The position numbers and the translations under genes were made by a program. The notes beneath the pieces are model-generated. The model worked only from the letters and a program-made list of their open reading frames with translations. It made no database searches and was not told the DNA's origin. Below are positions 1 through 9,097 of a stretch of DNA of 64,000 nucleotides, in pieces. The DNA comes from JABMQW01 sp964439935 (lineage in GTDB: Bacteria; Fidelibacterota; Marinisomatia; Marinisomatales; TCS56): NCBI GenBank assembly GCA_964439935.1, contig CAYTPW010000004.1:62001-126000 (forward strand). Direction: 5' to 3'. Each line of letters opens with the position of its first letter. Within the stretch, counting starts at the first letter, position 1.

Positions 1-847
1 GGTTAAACAATGACAGCATTTTGCTATCATGACCAGCAGCAACATTTTCAAATTGATCCTTGGCACCCCAGCATTTGGGATATACTACATGAGCATCTTG
101 AAAGGCTTCCTTCATATCATATTGTACTTCAAATTTGCTGCCATTGGCATTTGCCATATTTTCACAGGCCGATATGACTTCATCATCCAATTCAAATCCT
201 TCTGGTTGAACCTGAACGACATCCATGCCCAGTTTTGTTGCCGCAATTATGGAACTGTGCGGGACACTTAACGGTTTTTCGTAGCTGGGAGAATAAGCCC
301 AACTCATGACAAATTTCTTTCCATTGAATTCACCTAGGCGTTCTTTTACAGTCAGCATATCAGCACCACCCTGACAGGGATGGTATTTATCGCATTCCAT
401 ATTGATGATCGGAATATTGGACCATTCAGCAAATTCCTTCATATATGCATTGGCACGGCCATAAACCCATCCAGTGGGAGGTCCATACATGCGAATGGCA
501 ATACCATCTCCAAATCCGGATAACGTTCGCGCAACATCAGAAACCCGCTCGGTCGAATAGGCTTTTTCGTCCCCTTCAACGGCTGGTGTGTAAATTGTAT
601 CAGAGGCCAGGAAATGAGCATGACCACCCATTTGAGTCATTCCGGATTCGAAAGAATTGCGGGTCCGCAGGGATTGATTATAAAAAATCATGTATAGTGA
701 TTTCGCCCGCATCAAATGATCGTGTAACTCACCGATTGCATAGCGTCGCTTTAGGTCAGCTGCAACGTCCAGCATGTAATTAAACTCTTCTTTTGAAAAG
801 TCCAGCAATGTTAAAAAATCACGTCCCTTCAAATTTGTACGCATCAT
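1..847 (-). CDS. ygeW: YgeW-like knotted carbamoyltransferase (partial, 3' end outside window)
   Basis: Transfers a carbamoyl group to or from an amino substrate; the E. coli homologue YgeW sits in the anaerobic purine-degradation cluster. The frame is open from the start codon to the window edge, giving 282 residues. The carbamoyl-phosphate motif is SLRTR (about residues 59-63) and HPCQ lies at 156-159. The segment WAYSPSYEKPLSVP (183-196) followed by a PEGFEL stretch is typical of YgeW. The N-terminal 80 residues look more like ornithine carbamoyltransferase, and SLRTR resembles the acetyl/succinyl-ornithine enzymes. Two tandem ATGs occur (847 and 844); the AAGGAG upstream spaces better to the second. 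It is downstream of the SsnA-like gene on the same strand. The family is clear but the substrate is not. Confidence 0.75.
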   Translation of the reverse strand, partial: MMRTNLKGRDFLTLLDFSKEEFNYMLDVAADLKRRYAIGELHDHLMRAKSLYMIFYNQSLRTRNSFESGMTQMGGHAHFLASDTIYTPAVEGDEKAYSTERVSDVARTLSGFGDGIAIRMYGPPTGWVYGRANAYMKEFAEWSNIPIINMECDKYHPCQGGADMLTVKERLGEFNGKKFVMSWAYSPSYEKPLSVPHSSIIAATKLGMDVVQVQPEGFELDDEVISACENMANANGSKFEVQYDMKEAFQDAHVVYPKCWGAKDQFENVAAGHDSKMLSLFN

Positions 848-921
848 ATTCTCCTTAGTATTTGCTAATTGTTTTTATCAGTTTTTCTGATTTGATTTTT
901 AATACCTGACACATTTTTCGA

Positions 922-2238
922 TCAGGTTCTATTCATTTTATGCCACAGTTTTTGTGACTGAATTCTTGCAGTGGATCGAATCTCTGCTTCAACAACATTA
1001 AGAAAATTGTTATCCTTGATCTGGAATTTTCCACCGCAGATAACATCCGATGGTCGGTCAAATCCAAACATCAGGTGAGCTCCATAATTTGCTTCCGAAA
1101 TCTTTGTGCGGGATTGATAATCAAAGAGCACCAGATCCGCCCGGTCACCGGGTTGGATACGACCCAGTGAACTAGTAAATAACTTACCTGCGATGCGAGA
1201 ATTATTCTCAAACAAAAGTTGCAGGTAGTCCACGTTTGGTGCGCCACCTGGCAAACCGTTACTACGTATCAGCGTACCTTCCTTGGCTTCTTTCAACAGG
1301 CCGGCCTGCATTCCATCAGTTCCGAGTCCAGCAGATAGAGCATTAATTGTGGCTGCTGACAAAACACCCACTCGATTATTCGCATTGGAAGTGGGATTAT
1401 GCACCAATGAAACACCCAGCTCTACCAGTAGCTCAACATCCTCGGGCAGCATGTGAATACCATGAACGATCAGGCTGTGTTCATTGATCAACCCGAAATG
1501 GTTTAACCGGTCAATAACAGAGCGATATCCACGATTCACTGCATCAGTGTGGTCGGCCAGATCTTCAGCCACATGGATATGAATTCCCCAGCCTGAAATG
1601 TCGCGTAAAGACTCGCGGATAGTTGACAGTGATTCGTCCGATAAGGTAAACGACGCGTGTAAGCCGATCAAGGGACGGATCACCGGATGATCACAATAAC
1701 GCTGGAAAAAATCAAGATTCTCTTCCAAGCCGGCCTGAAAGAGTCGGGGACCATTACGATCTGTAAGCTCAAAGGCTACTGCCACATTCATATTCAACTT
1801 TTCAGCTGCCTGTGCCAGGAGTTCAAGGGACCCGGTAGCGGAATTGGGACTGGAATGGTGGTCGATCACCGTGGTTACCCCATTGCGGAGGCATTCGATT
1901 AGTCCGGCTGAAAAAGAGGCATCAATTGAATCCACATCCAGAGCACAATCGAGAGGCCACCAGACCCGCTCTAATTTTTCAATAAAATTGGTCGGAGAAT
2001 CAACAGGCGCCGGCATTCCAAGTGCCAGGGTCGAATATAAATGCGTATGAGCATTTATCATGCCCGGAAGAGCCGTTTTCCCATTCATATCACAAATTTC
2101 GTATACATTGGTTTCAGGTGGATTTCCCGAACCTACAGCAGATATTTTATCACCTGTGATGACGATATAACCGTTCTCAATAAAATCATTTGTCGCAAAA
2201 GGACTAATGATTCGCAGATTGGCAAGAATATAGTTCAT
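922..2238 (-). CDS. ssnA: SsnA-like amidohydrolase / aminohydrolase
   Basis: Metal-dependent hydrolase of the guanine deaminase/chlorohydrolase superfamily, 438 residues, probably cytosolic. Visible metal ligands are HTHLYS (about residue 65), GLHASF, HIHVAED and LGTDG. The WWPLDCALD and VIDHHSSP stretches match SsnA, which in E. coli lies in the purine/selenium-linked cluster with ygeW, ygfK and xdhD. The ATG overlaps the stop of the upstream hydroxylase gene by four bases (ATGA), so the two are probably translationally coupled. The exact substrate is not proven for the family; a purine or ring-opened purine amine is an inference from context. Confidence 0.8.
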   Translation of the reverse strand: MNYILANLRIISPFATNDFIENGYIVITGDKISAVGSGNPPETNVYEICDMNGKTALPGMINAHTHLYSTLALGMPAPVDSPTNFIEKLERVWWPLDCALDVDSIDASFSAGLIECLRNGVTTVIDHHSSPNSATGSLELLAQAAEKLNMNVAVAFELTDRNGPRLFQAGLEENLDFFQRYCDHPVIRPLIGLHASFTLSDESLSTIRESLRDISGWGIHIHVAEDLADHTDAVNRGYRSVIDRLNHFGLINEHSLIVHGIHMLPEDVELLVELGVSLVHNPTSNANNRVGVLSAATINALSAGLGTDGMQAGLLKEAKEGTLIRSNGLPGGAPNVDYLQLLFENNSRIAGKLFTSSLGRIQPGDRADLVLFDYQSRTKISEANYGAHLMFGFDRPSDVICGGKFQIKDNNFLNVVEAEIRSTARIQSQKLWHKMNRT

Positions 2239-4529
2239 GTTGATAATTCCAAAGCTTTCAATTGATCAATAGCATTCAACACCAATTCTGGTGTCATTGG
2301 CAGGCTGTCCATTGATACGCCAATAGCCTGACTCACCGCATTAGCGATTGCAGCACCGGTTGGAATCACGGCCGGTTCACCTATTCCCTTCGCACCCCAG
2401 GGACCCAGCGGCTCGTGGTCTTCGACAAGAATCGTCTGCACCGAACTTACGTCAGCCGCAGTTGTAATTAAGTAAGTCGATAGATTAGGTGTAATCACTG
2501 TTCCGTTATCGGTTTGAAAATGCTCGGTTAGTGCCCAGCCGATTCCCTGTGCTACTCCACCTTCAACCTGTCCTTCAAGTCCTGCCGGATTGATAGCTTT
2601 GCCAACATCATGAGCCGCCCAGATTTTTTCCACCTGCACAAGTCCGGTCAACGTATCTACTTTGACCAAAGCAATATGCGTGGCATAGGAATAAGTAAAA
2701 TAGGCTTCACCAATCCCTGTTTCAGGATCATATTCTAACGGAGGTACATGCCACCATCCTTGCATATCCGTTTGAAGGTTATTGTCGAATAGATAATTTG
2801 CCAGATCGCTGAAATTAACCTCACCTGAACTCATTTTATCTTTTGCTACATCATCAATCAGTTCAATTTGCTCTGGTTTTGAAACCAGCATTTCAGCTGC
2901 CGCTAATTTTAAAACCGGTACGATCCGGCTGGCGGCATCACGAATGGCATTGCCGGTCATAAGCACATTCCTGCTGGCTACTCCAGGACCGCTGTCAGGC
3001 ACTAAATCTGTGTTTGGATCTAACACAATGATTCGTTCAGGATTTATTCCCAGTGCTTCTGCTGTCATCTGAGTAATCACTGTATTGGCTCCCTGCCCCA
3101 TCTCAGCCAGGCCGTAAGCTACCGAAACCGAACCATCCCTGCTGATCTGGATTTTAGCCCCAGCACCATCCATTGCCCACCCAGCTGCTCCCAGACAGTT
3201 TCCATAATGGGAGGCGGCAATTCCAATACCAGCGCGATAGCGATCATCAGTGTTATGTTTCGGGCTATAATTTTCCCAATCTGCTGCATCGGCAGCCTGT
3301 GTAATGGTGGCTTCCGCTCCAACACTCACTTCCAGTTTCTGACCGGTTTGGGATAGGTCACCCGGTCGGAGAACATTTAATAGACGCAATTTCACCGGGT
3401 CAATCCCGAGCTGAACGGCAATATGATCCATGACCCGTTCGTGCCCAAATGTGGCCTGTGGTGATCCAAATCCCCGGAATGCACCGGCGGGTGGTAAGTT
3501 AGTATAATAGGCTGTAGATAGAACTTTAATATTTGGAATCACATAAGGACCCATTGCCTGCATGGCTGCACGGTAGGATACAACACTGGATAATGTTGCA
3601 TAGGCTCCTGCATTTTCTTCCAGGTTTATCTCGGCTGCCAACAGGCGACCAGCGCTGGTGACTCCAATTTTATAATGCATCTGAAACGGGTGGCGCTTGC
3701 TGGTCAGTTGAGCATCATCCTGGCGACGATAAACCATTTTCACCGGTCTTCCCAATGTTTGGGCTGCCAGGGCAGAGCGGGCACATAGTTCCGATGGTAC
3801 ATCCTCTTTCCCGCCAAAAGCACCGCCAATTGGCGTCTGAATAACTGTGACTTTACTCAACGGAATTCCAAGAGCCCGAGCAACCGCTTTCTGAACATAA
3901 TAAATACATTGGATTGAACCGTAGACTGTGAAACGGTCATCAGTCTCCGGCACGGCAATACAACCCTGGGCCTCCAGATAATAATGTTCCTGATACGGTG
4001 TTATCAGGTCGGCTTCAATAATCCGGGCCGCCTCCGCAAAGCCCCCTTTTAAATTCCCCCGATCGACCCGATGAGTGCAGGCAATGTTGGAGTTGTGTAT
4101 GAATTTTAATTGAGCAGCTTTACTGGCATCAATTGACAGGTATGGCTGTTCCTCAGCATACTGCACCTGTACCAGTTGAGCTGCACGTCGAGCAGCCGTT
4201 TCGGTCTCTGCGATCGCAATGCCAATGGCGTCCCCAATAAATCTAACTCTTTCTTCTGCTAATAGCGGCTGATCATTGATAATTACACCGACCTGATTTT
4301 CACCGGGAATATCCCCGGCAAACAGCGTGGTAATGAACCCCGGAACCGCTGTGGCAGGGGCAGGATCAATGTCGATGATTGTTCCAAATGAAATCGCAGA
4401 ACAAATGGGATATGCAAAAACCATTCGATCTAAGTGAATATCAGTCAGATATTGGATACGCCCGGTTACCTTATCAACCGCATCGACCCGCGGCATTGAA
4501 TGACCGATCTGGGATTGATGATTAGACAT
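2235..4529 (-). CDS. Xanthine dehydrogenase-type molybdopterin-binding subunit
   Basis: Large Mo-cofactor subunit of a purine hydroxylase, 764 residues, of the aldehyde oxidase/xanthine dehydrogenase family. The a/b hammerhead domain occupies about residues 15-130. Mo-binding motifs follow: GGAFGGKE at 235-242, AFRGFGSPQ at 350-358, EMGQGA near 480 and the catalytic-glutamate loop GAKGIGEPA near 718. The AFRGFG motif fits purine hydroxylases rather than CO dehydrogenase. No FAD or 2Fe-2S domain is fused and none is encoded nearby, so partner subunits must be elsewhere. YqeB, YqeC and XdhC nearby suggest a selenium-dependent molybdenum hydroxylase resembling the Mo part of XdhD. Whether selenium is used cannot be seen from the protein. 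Confidence 0.88.
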   Translation of the reverse strand: MSNHQSQIGHSMPRVDAVDKVTGRIQYLTDIHLDRMVFAYPICSAISFGTIIDIDPAPATAVPGFITTLFAGDIPGENQVGVIINDQPLLAEERVRFIGDAIGIAIAETETAARRAAQLVQVQYAEEQPYLSIDASKAAQLKFIHNSNIACTHRVDRGNLKGGFAEAARIIEADLITPYQEHYYLEAQGCIAVPETDDRFTVYGSIQCIYYVQKAVARALGIPLSKVTVIQTPIGGAFGGKEDVPSELCARSALAAQTLGRPVKMVYRRQDDAQLTSKRHPFQMHYKIGVTSAGRLLAAEINLEENAGAYATLSSVVSYRAAMQAMGPYVIPNIKVLSTAYYTNLPPAGAFRGFGSPQATFGHERVMDHIAVQLGIDPVKLRLLNVLRPGDLSQTGQKLEVSVGAEATITQAADAADWENYSPKHNTDDRYRAGIGIAASHYGNCLGAAGWAMDGAGAKIQISRDGSVSVAYGLAEMGQGANTVITQMTAEALGINPERIIVLDPNTDLVPDSGPGVASRNVLMTGNAIRDAASRIVPVLKLAAAEMLVSKPEQIELIDDVAKDKMSSGEVNFSDLANYLFDNNLQTDMQGWWHVPPLEYDPETGIGEAYFTYSYATHIALVKVDTLTGLVQVEKIWAAHDVGKAINPAGLEGQVEGGVAQGIGWALTEHFQTDNGTVITPNLSTYLITTAADVSSVQTILVEDHEPLGPWGAKGIGEPAVIPTGAAIANAVSQAIGVSMDSLPMTPELVLNAIDQLKALELST

Positions 4530-4633
4530 GCTAATCTTCCATTAATCCCATTTGTGCTGACATGTTGAATATTGGCGTGCTCAAATACATAGATTGCTAA
4601 AAATTAACCTGGAAATTTACCATTTTTCGACGA

Positions 4634-6277
4634 TCATCCAAAAAGGGAAGTGAATTTAAAATTGACTCCATCAAAGAGACCTTGATCGCTCAATTTCAAC
4701 TTAGGTATCACCAATAAAGCCAAAAATGACAAACTCATAAAAGGGGCTGGCAAATCGGATCCCATCCGCTTGGCCATTTGATCCAATTGCTCGTATAAAC
4801 GGGCTGTTTCCAGTCCGTCACCGGCGGACATAATCCCGGCAACCGGTAGCGCTAATACCAGAGAGTCTTCATCGGATACAGCACTAATCCCTCCCTGGTT
4901 TTCGATTATGAGGTTAACCGCCCGGCACAATAATTCATCAGTAGTGCCCGCGGCAACAATATTATGAGAATCATGCGCTACGGAAGACGCCAGCGCTCCT
5001 GATTTGATACCCATCCCACGCACAAATCCAATCGCCGATGAAGTATTCGTATAGCGATTTACGACCGTCAATTTCAAAATATCCCGATGGGGATCGGCCA
5101 CCACATTTCCGTTGGCCACCAAGGGTTTGACTAAATCAACTCCAGTAACCAATTGGCCAGGAATAATTTCAATCGTTTTTATTGATTCGGCTTTAGGCTG
5201 CACAGCAAAATCGCTAATTGATTTTGGTAAGCAACTAAAATTATTGATTGGAGAAACCGGAGTTGCGGCAACTAAAACGCGATTTGACTCCACCACTTTT
5301 TGTCCTGCCAAATAGACTGCTTTAACTTTAAATGAAGTTAATTCATCGACAATTATAAAATCGGCCGGATCACCTTCCCGCAGTAATCCCATATCCAGCT
5401 GATAATGCTCGACCGGAACCACCGAAGCAGCCCGGAGTAAATTAAAAATATTAAGACCAGCCACAATTCCTCGCTGGATTAACAGATTTATATGTCCCCG
5501 GACCAGATCATCGGGATGTTTGTCGTCACTGCATAACATACAATGATCAGGAAATTCATCGATCAGCGGTTGTAATTCATCAAAATTACGAGCTGCGGAG
5601 CCATCACGAATTTGGATTTTCATACCATTGGCGATCTTTTCCCGCGCCTCAGCTAGAGTCAGGCATTCGTGGTCGGTGGAAACACCGGCCGCAATGTACT
5701 GTTCAGCATCCGGTCCCCGCAAACCCGGTGAATGACCATCGATAGGCAGCCTCAGGTCCCGGGCCAGCTTCAGCTTGGCAGTAACATCCGGCAGATTATT
5801 CAATACTCCTGGTACATTCATCATCTCACTCAGGAATTTCAGCTTTTTGTTGACAAATAAATCTTCAATATCGGCCAGATCAATCCGGGCACCGGCGGTT
5901 TCAAATGGGGTTGCGGGAACGCAAGATGGGACGCCAAAATAAAACTTGAAGGGAGATTTGTCAGCATTTTCCAACATGAATTCTACACCCGTAATCCCCA
6001 GAACGTTGGCGATCTCGTGGGGATCGCAAACAGCGGCCAGGGTACCATGGCGAAGTGCTAACCGGGCAAATTCTGTGGGAACCAGCATCGAACTTTCGAT
6101 ATGGATATGGGCGTCGATCAAACCTGGTAGAATAAAATGATCGACGGCAGTTTCTTCCTCCAGAATCGAATCGATGCGACCATCTACGACTGTGATCGTC
6201 CCCAGGAAAATTCTGCGTTCGAAAAGGTCAACAATATTACCCGCTATTTGATAGTAGCTTTCCTGAATCATACCCAT
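4634..6277 (-). CDS. ade: Adenine deaminase
   Basis: Converts adenine to hypoxanthine and ammonia, feeding the hydroxylase encoded next to it. At 547 residues it has the usual length for the bacterial Ade family, which is distinct from adenosine-deaminase-like enzymes. Visible metal and active-site motifs are LIDAHIHIESSML near residue 55, CDPHEIANV near 85, the GVSTDHE loop near 198 and CSDDKHPDD near 248. It is the first gene of the leftward transcription unit and diverges from yqeC with only about 55 bases between the start codons, so both promoters must overlap there. A purely salvage role is possible, but the neighbours favour catabolism. Confidence 0.92.
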   Translation of the reverse strand: MGMIQESYYQIAGNIVDLFERRIFLGTITVVDGRIDSILEEETAVDHFILPGLIDAHIHIESSMLVPTEFARLALRHGTLAAVCDPHEIANVLGITGVEFMLENADKSPFKFYFGVPSCVPATPFETAGARIDLADIEDLFVNKKLKFLSEMMNVPGVLNNLPDVTAKLKLARDLRLPIDGHSPGLRGPDAEQYIAAGVSTDHECLTLAEAREKIANGMKIQIRDGSAARNFDELQPLIDEFPDHCMLCSDDKHPDDLVRGHINLLIQRGIVAGLNIFNLLRAASVVPVEHYQLDMGLLREGDPADFIIVDELTSFKVKAVYLAGQKVVESNRVLVAATPVSPINNFSCLPKSISDFAVQPKAESIKTIEIIPGQLVTGVDLVKPLVANGNVVADPHRDILKLTVVNRYTNTSSAIGFVRGMGIKSGALASSVAHDSHNIVAAGTTDELLCRAVNLIIENQGGISAVSDEDSLVLALPVAGIMSAGDGLETARLYEQLDQMAKRMGSDLPAPFMSLSFLALLVIPKLKLSDQGLFDGVNFKFTSLFG

Positions 6278-6333
6278 CTTCTAATCATCTTTCGCTCACT
6301 TCAACGAATTTACTAAATATTTCATTGTTGGTT

Positions 6334-7131
6334 ATGATTAAACCGTTTGCGATAAATGACGGACTCTGTCGCCACCTCACCGTAAATTTCAGCATGAATT
6401 TCAGCAACCTGCTGCTGCCTAACCAAATCGAATGTGACCATCCCTGTATCGCGTTGCTAGGCGGTGGTGGCAAGACCGGTCTCCAGCGACGGTTGGGTCT
6501 GGAGCTTGCTCATAAACAGAATCGGGTTCTGCTGACATCGATTACCAAATCGGTATTTCACAGTGAGCCGAAAATTATATGCAGAGACGAAATCGTCAAT
6601 GACGATTTAACATCCTGCTTCGCTCAGCACAATCCTCTATGCGTAATGGGAGCTTGCTTGAATGCGCACAAAATGGATGGCATTGAAGTGGTTGACCTGA
6701 AACTCTTAAAAATCCAGGCCGACATCACGATTGTGGAATGCGACGGTGCCCGCAACCGGCCACTGAAGGTGCACTCTGACCATGATCCAACAGTACCCGA
6801 TTTCATCGATCAAGTGATAGTCATCGTCGGCGCTGATGTGGTGGGAACAACTCTCCAAGATGGCCTGGTTCATCGGCCGGAATTATTCTCTGCACATTGG
6901 GGTATTGATAGCGATTTCGTACTGACTTCAGATTTCATCACTGAAGTCGTTACCACCAATAAAGGCTACTCATCAAAGATTCCGACACTTCTACCGCGAA
7001 CTTATTTCGTCAACAAAACTGATGCCTACCCTGGCCAAGCGAGTGTCCTGGCGCAGGCAATTTTCACCGCTTCCGGCCGTCCCACCTGGTACGGCAGTGT
7101 GCAGAAGGACAGTCTGTCCCAAATAAAATGA
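6334..7131 (+). CDS. yqeC: Selenium-dependent hydroxylase accessory protein YqeC
   Basis: Putative accessory protein for maturation of selenium-dependent molybdenum hydroxylases, about 265 residues. It carries the P-loop-like stretch LLGGGGKTG near residue 42 and the family signature VECDGARNRPLK near residue 140. The start is uncertain. ATG 6334 is used here, an upstream TTG at 6325 is in frame, and ATG 6394 would give a protein beginning closer to the P-loop as is usual for YqeC; none has a clear Shine-Dalgarno sequence. The stop overlaps the next gene by four bases. The biochemical role is not established; the assignment is by family and by yqeB, mocA and xdhC alongside. Confidence 0.82.
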   Translation: MIKPFAINDGLCRHLTVNFSMNFSNLLLPNQIECDHPCIALLGGGGKTGLQRRLGLELAHKQNRVLLTSITKSVFHSEPKIICRDEIVNDDLTSCFAQHNPLCVMGACLNAHKMDGIEVVDLKLLKIQADITIVECDGARNRPLKVHSDHDPTVPDFIDQVIVIVGADVVGTTLQDGLVHRPELFSAHWGIDSDFVLTSDFITEVVTTNKGYSSKIPTLLPRTYFVNKTDAYPGQASVLAQAIFTASGRPTWYGSVQKDSLSQIK

Positions 7132-7715
7132 GCAATATCAAACTGATCATAACCGCTGCCGGGTTGTCGCATCGCAATCCACCAAACAAACTGCTACTAC
7201 CTCTGGGCGATAAAACAGTAATCGAAACCACAATCGAAAATTTTATCAATACAAAAATGGACATCACTATTGTCACCGGTCATCAGCGGGAGAAGATCGA
7301 ACTACTGTTAGCTAAACGATTCGGCGACCGGATCACTATTGTTCACAATCCTGATTATAAAACAGGACTGGCTTCTTCAATCAAAGCCGGACTGATTACT
7401 TGTTCTGAAGAGCCGGATTACTGGTGTTTCTGCAACGGTGATAAACCGTTTATCAATCCAGCGACGATTGATTATCTGCTGATCAAGTTGGAACAGACCA
7501 AGTCGCTGATTCTGGTCCCCACTTATCATGACCAATCCGGCCATCCCACATTTTTTACTTCTGAATTGATAACTGAGCTACTGGCTCTGACCGGTGAATC
7601 CGGTGGTAGGGAGCTATTCCACCGGTATCAGCATAAAACTGAACTAATACCCGTAACCGACAGTGGAATAGTACGCGACATGGATAAAGAATTATTGAAG
7701 ACAAAAAGAAACTAA
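7128..7715 (+). CDS. mocA: MocA-like molybdenum cofactor nucleotidyltransferase
   Basis: NTP-transferase-fold protein of 195 residues. MocA adds CMP to molybdopterin to make the dinucleotide cofactor used by xanthine dehydrogenase-family enzymes. The N-terminal signature is AAGLSHR followed by NKLLLPLG, and an FCNGDKPF segment near residue 103 corresponds to the metal-binding GDxP loop. The usual RMG after the serine is replaced by RNPP, a mild deviation. It overlaps yqeC by four bases and lies upstream of yqeB and xdhC, which supports a cofactor role. The CTP-versus-GTP choice is inferred from context only. Confidence 0.8.
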   Translation: MSNIKLIITAAGLSHRNPPNKLLLPLGDKTVIETTIENFINTKMDITIVTGHQREKIELLLAKRFGDRITIVHNPDYKTGLASSIKAGLITCSEEPDYWCFCNGDKPFINPATIDYLLIKLEQTKSLILVPTYHDQSGHPTFFTSELITELLALTGESGGRELFHRYQHKTELIPVTDSGIVRDMDKELLKTKRN

Positions 7716-7789
7716 TCGTGTAAATCTAATTATTAGTAATTTGAGCTTATAAAACAATCGTTAGACCCTGAAAAAAAGCGAATTAAAAT

Positions 7790-8170
7790 ATGAATATTTT
7801 ACTCACCTTCGGAACCCGTATTGTAGTTTTGGCTTTACTGGCCTACTCAGTGGCAATCATCACTGAGCAACGCAAACACAAAATCTCCAATTTGGTATTG
7901 TGGTTCATCTCGATTGGGATCCTGCTGGATATTACCGCCACCGGATTCATGATTGTCGGTTCCCCCAACACACCTTTCACTTTCCACGGCATTCTGGGCT
8001 ATTCATCACTTACAGCTATGCTGATCGATGCTACTTTACTGTGGCGCCACCGCCTGAAAAATGATGCTGCTACAAAAGTTGTCCGTTCATTGCACCTTTA
8101 CTCGCGTGTCGCCTACATCTGGTGGATTCTAGCTTTTATAACCGGTGGTGCTATTGCCATTTTCAACTGA
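7790..8170 (+). CDS. Small four-helix membrane protein (HsmA/TIGR03987-like)
   Basis: Predicted inner-membrane protein of 126 residues with four hydrophobic helices at about 5-22, 33-57, 66-85 and 103-124. It resembles small HsmA-like membrane proteins (TIGR03987) by length, helix layout and conserved polar residues such as the FHGILGY motif near residue 65 and LHLYSR near 102. It lies between mocA and yqeB, with 74 bases before it and 120 after, on the same strand. No catalytic motif is obvious. Its presence in the cofactor-maturation run may be functional or incidental. Confidence 0.6.
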   Translation: MNILLTFGTRIVVLALLAYSVAIITEQRKHKISNLVLWFISIGILLDITATGFMIVGSPNTPFTFHGILGYSSLTAMLIDATLLWRHRLKNDAATKVVRSLHLYSRVAYIWWILAFITGGAIAIFN

Positions 8171-8290
8171 GGTGAGCTGACACCCAATCAATTGACAGCA
8201 AGTTAGCAAACAAACTACCTATTTCTTCCCAGAACGCCGGCATCCAATTATCAGCTTAACATTAATCGATCATTCTGATTAAACTTAACC

Positions 8291-9094
8291 ATGTTTGATG
8301 AAAATATTATCTGGGTACGAGGCGCCGGTGAACTTGGTAGCGCTGCTGCTCATATTCTGCATAATTGCGGACTGCAAGTTGTTCTAAGTGAATTATTGGC
8401 TCCACTCGCAATTCGACGCCGGGTTACGTTTAGCGACGCAATACTGGAAGGTTCTACAATTGTTAAAGGTGTAACTGCTCAATACTGTCAACCGGAAGAA
8501 ATTAATTCCCTGCTGAGCGGTGACATAATCCCACTGATCGAAGATTCTCCGACCCTATTTAGCATTCTTCAACCCCGGATAATCGTCGATGCCCAAATGC
8601 TAAAGCAAGGCTATCAGGACGACGAATATCAAGGTGCATTTGTGGTTGGATTGGGACCGGGATTTACCGCTGGGAAAAATTGCACAGTAATAATTGAAAC
8701 TCAGCGCGGGCACAACCTGGGTAAGATAATCCGGAAAGGTTCCGCAGCGCGTGATACAGGAATTCCTGGTGAACTAGGTGGCGAAACCAGCAAACGACTG
8801 ATAAGAGCACCTTCAACTGGCAGGATTCACTGGCAGGTAGATTTTGGCGATCCGGTTCAGGAAAATACTATAATAGGTACGGTTGACGATGGACAGCCAG
8901 TACTGGCACCGCTCACGGGAATTATCCGTGGATTGATTTCATCGGAAGTTGCCGTGAAAAAGGGAAATAAAATTGGCGATGTCGATCCCCGGGGAAAAAT
9001 AGTAGACGTAAACAGCATCTCTGACAAGGCTCGATCAGTCGGTCGGGGTGCTTTGGAAGCTATATTGGAATTTTTGAAAAAGTCAAGAACTTAA
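8291..9094 (+). CDS. yqeB: Selenium-dependent molybdenum hydroxylase maturation protein YqeB (EF2563 type)
   Basis: Protein of 267 residues of the YqeB family, whose genes track selenium-dependent molybdenum hydroxylases across genomes. The N-terminus has a Rossmann-like VRGAGELGSAAA motif (residues 9-20). The C-terminal part reads RAPSTGRIHW and GDPVQENTIIG, a biotinyl/lipoyl-like beta-barrel fold typical of the family. It is followed by xdhC after only three bases. The molecular activity is not established; the phyletic link to selenium is known for the family, while its use here is inferred. Confidence 0.83.
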   Translation: MFDENIIWVRGAGELGSAAAHILHNCGLQVVLSELLAPLAIRRRVTFSDAILEGSTIVKGVTAQYCQPEEINSLLSGDIIPLIEDSPTLFSILQPRIIVDAQMLKQGYQDDEYQGAFVVGLGPGFTAGKNCTVIIETQRGHNLGKIIRKGSAARDTGIPGELGGETSKRLIRAPSTGRIHWQVDFGDPVQENTIIGTVDDGQPVLAPLTGIIRGLISSEVAVKKGNKIGDVDPRGKIVDVNSISDKARSVGRGALEAILEFLKKSRT

Positions 9095-9097
9095 CTA

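Noticed and set aside
8192..8221. Promoter with TTGACA before yqeB
   Set aside because: The matching -10 (TACCTA) is poor and the gap lies inside a probable operon, so the support is too weak.
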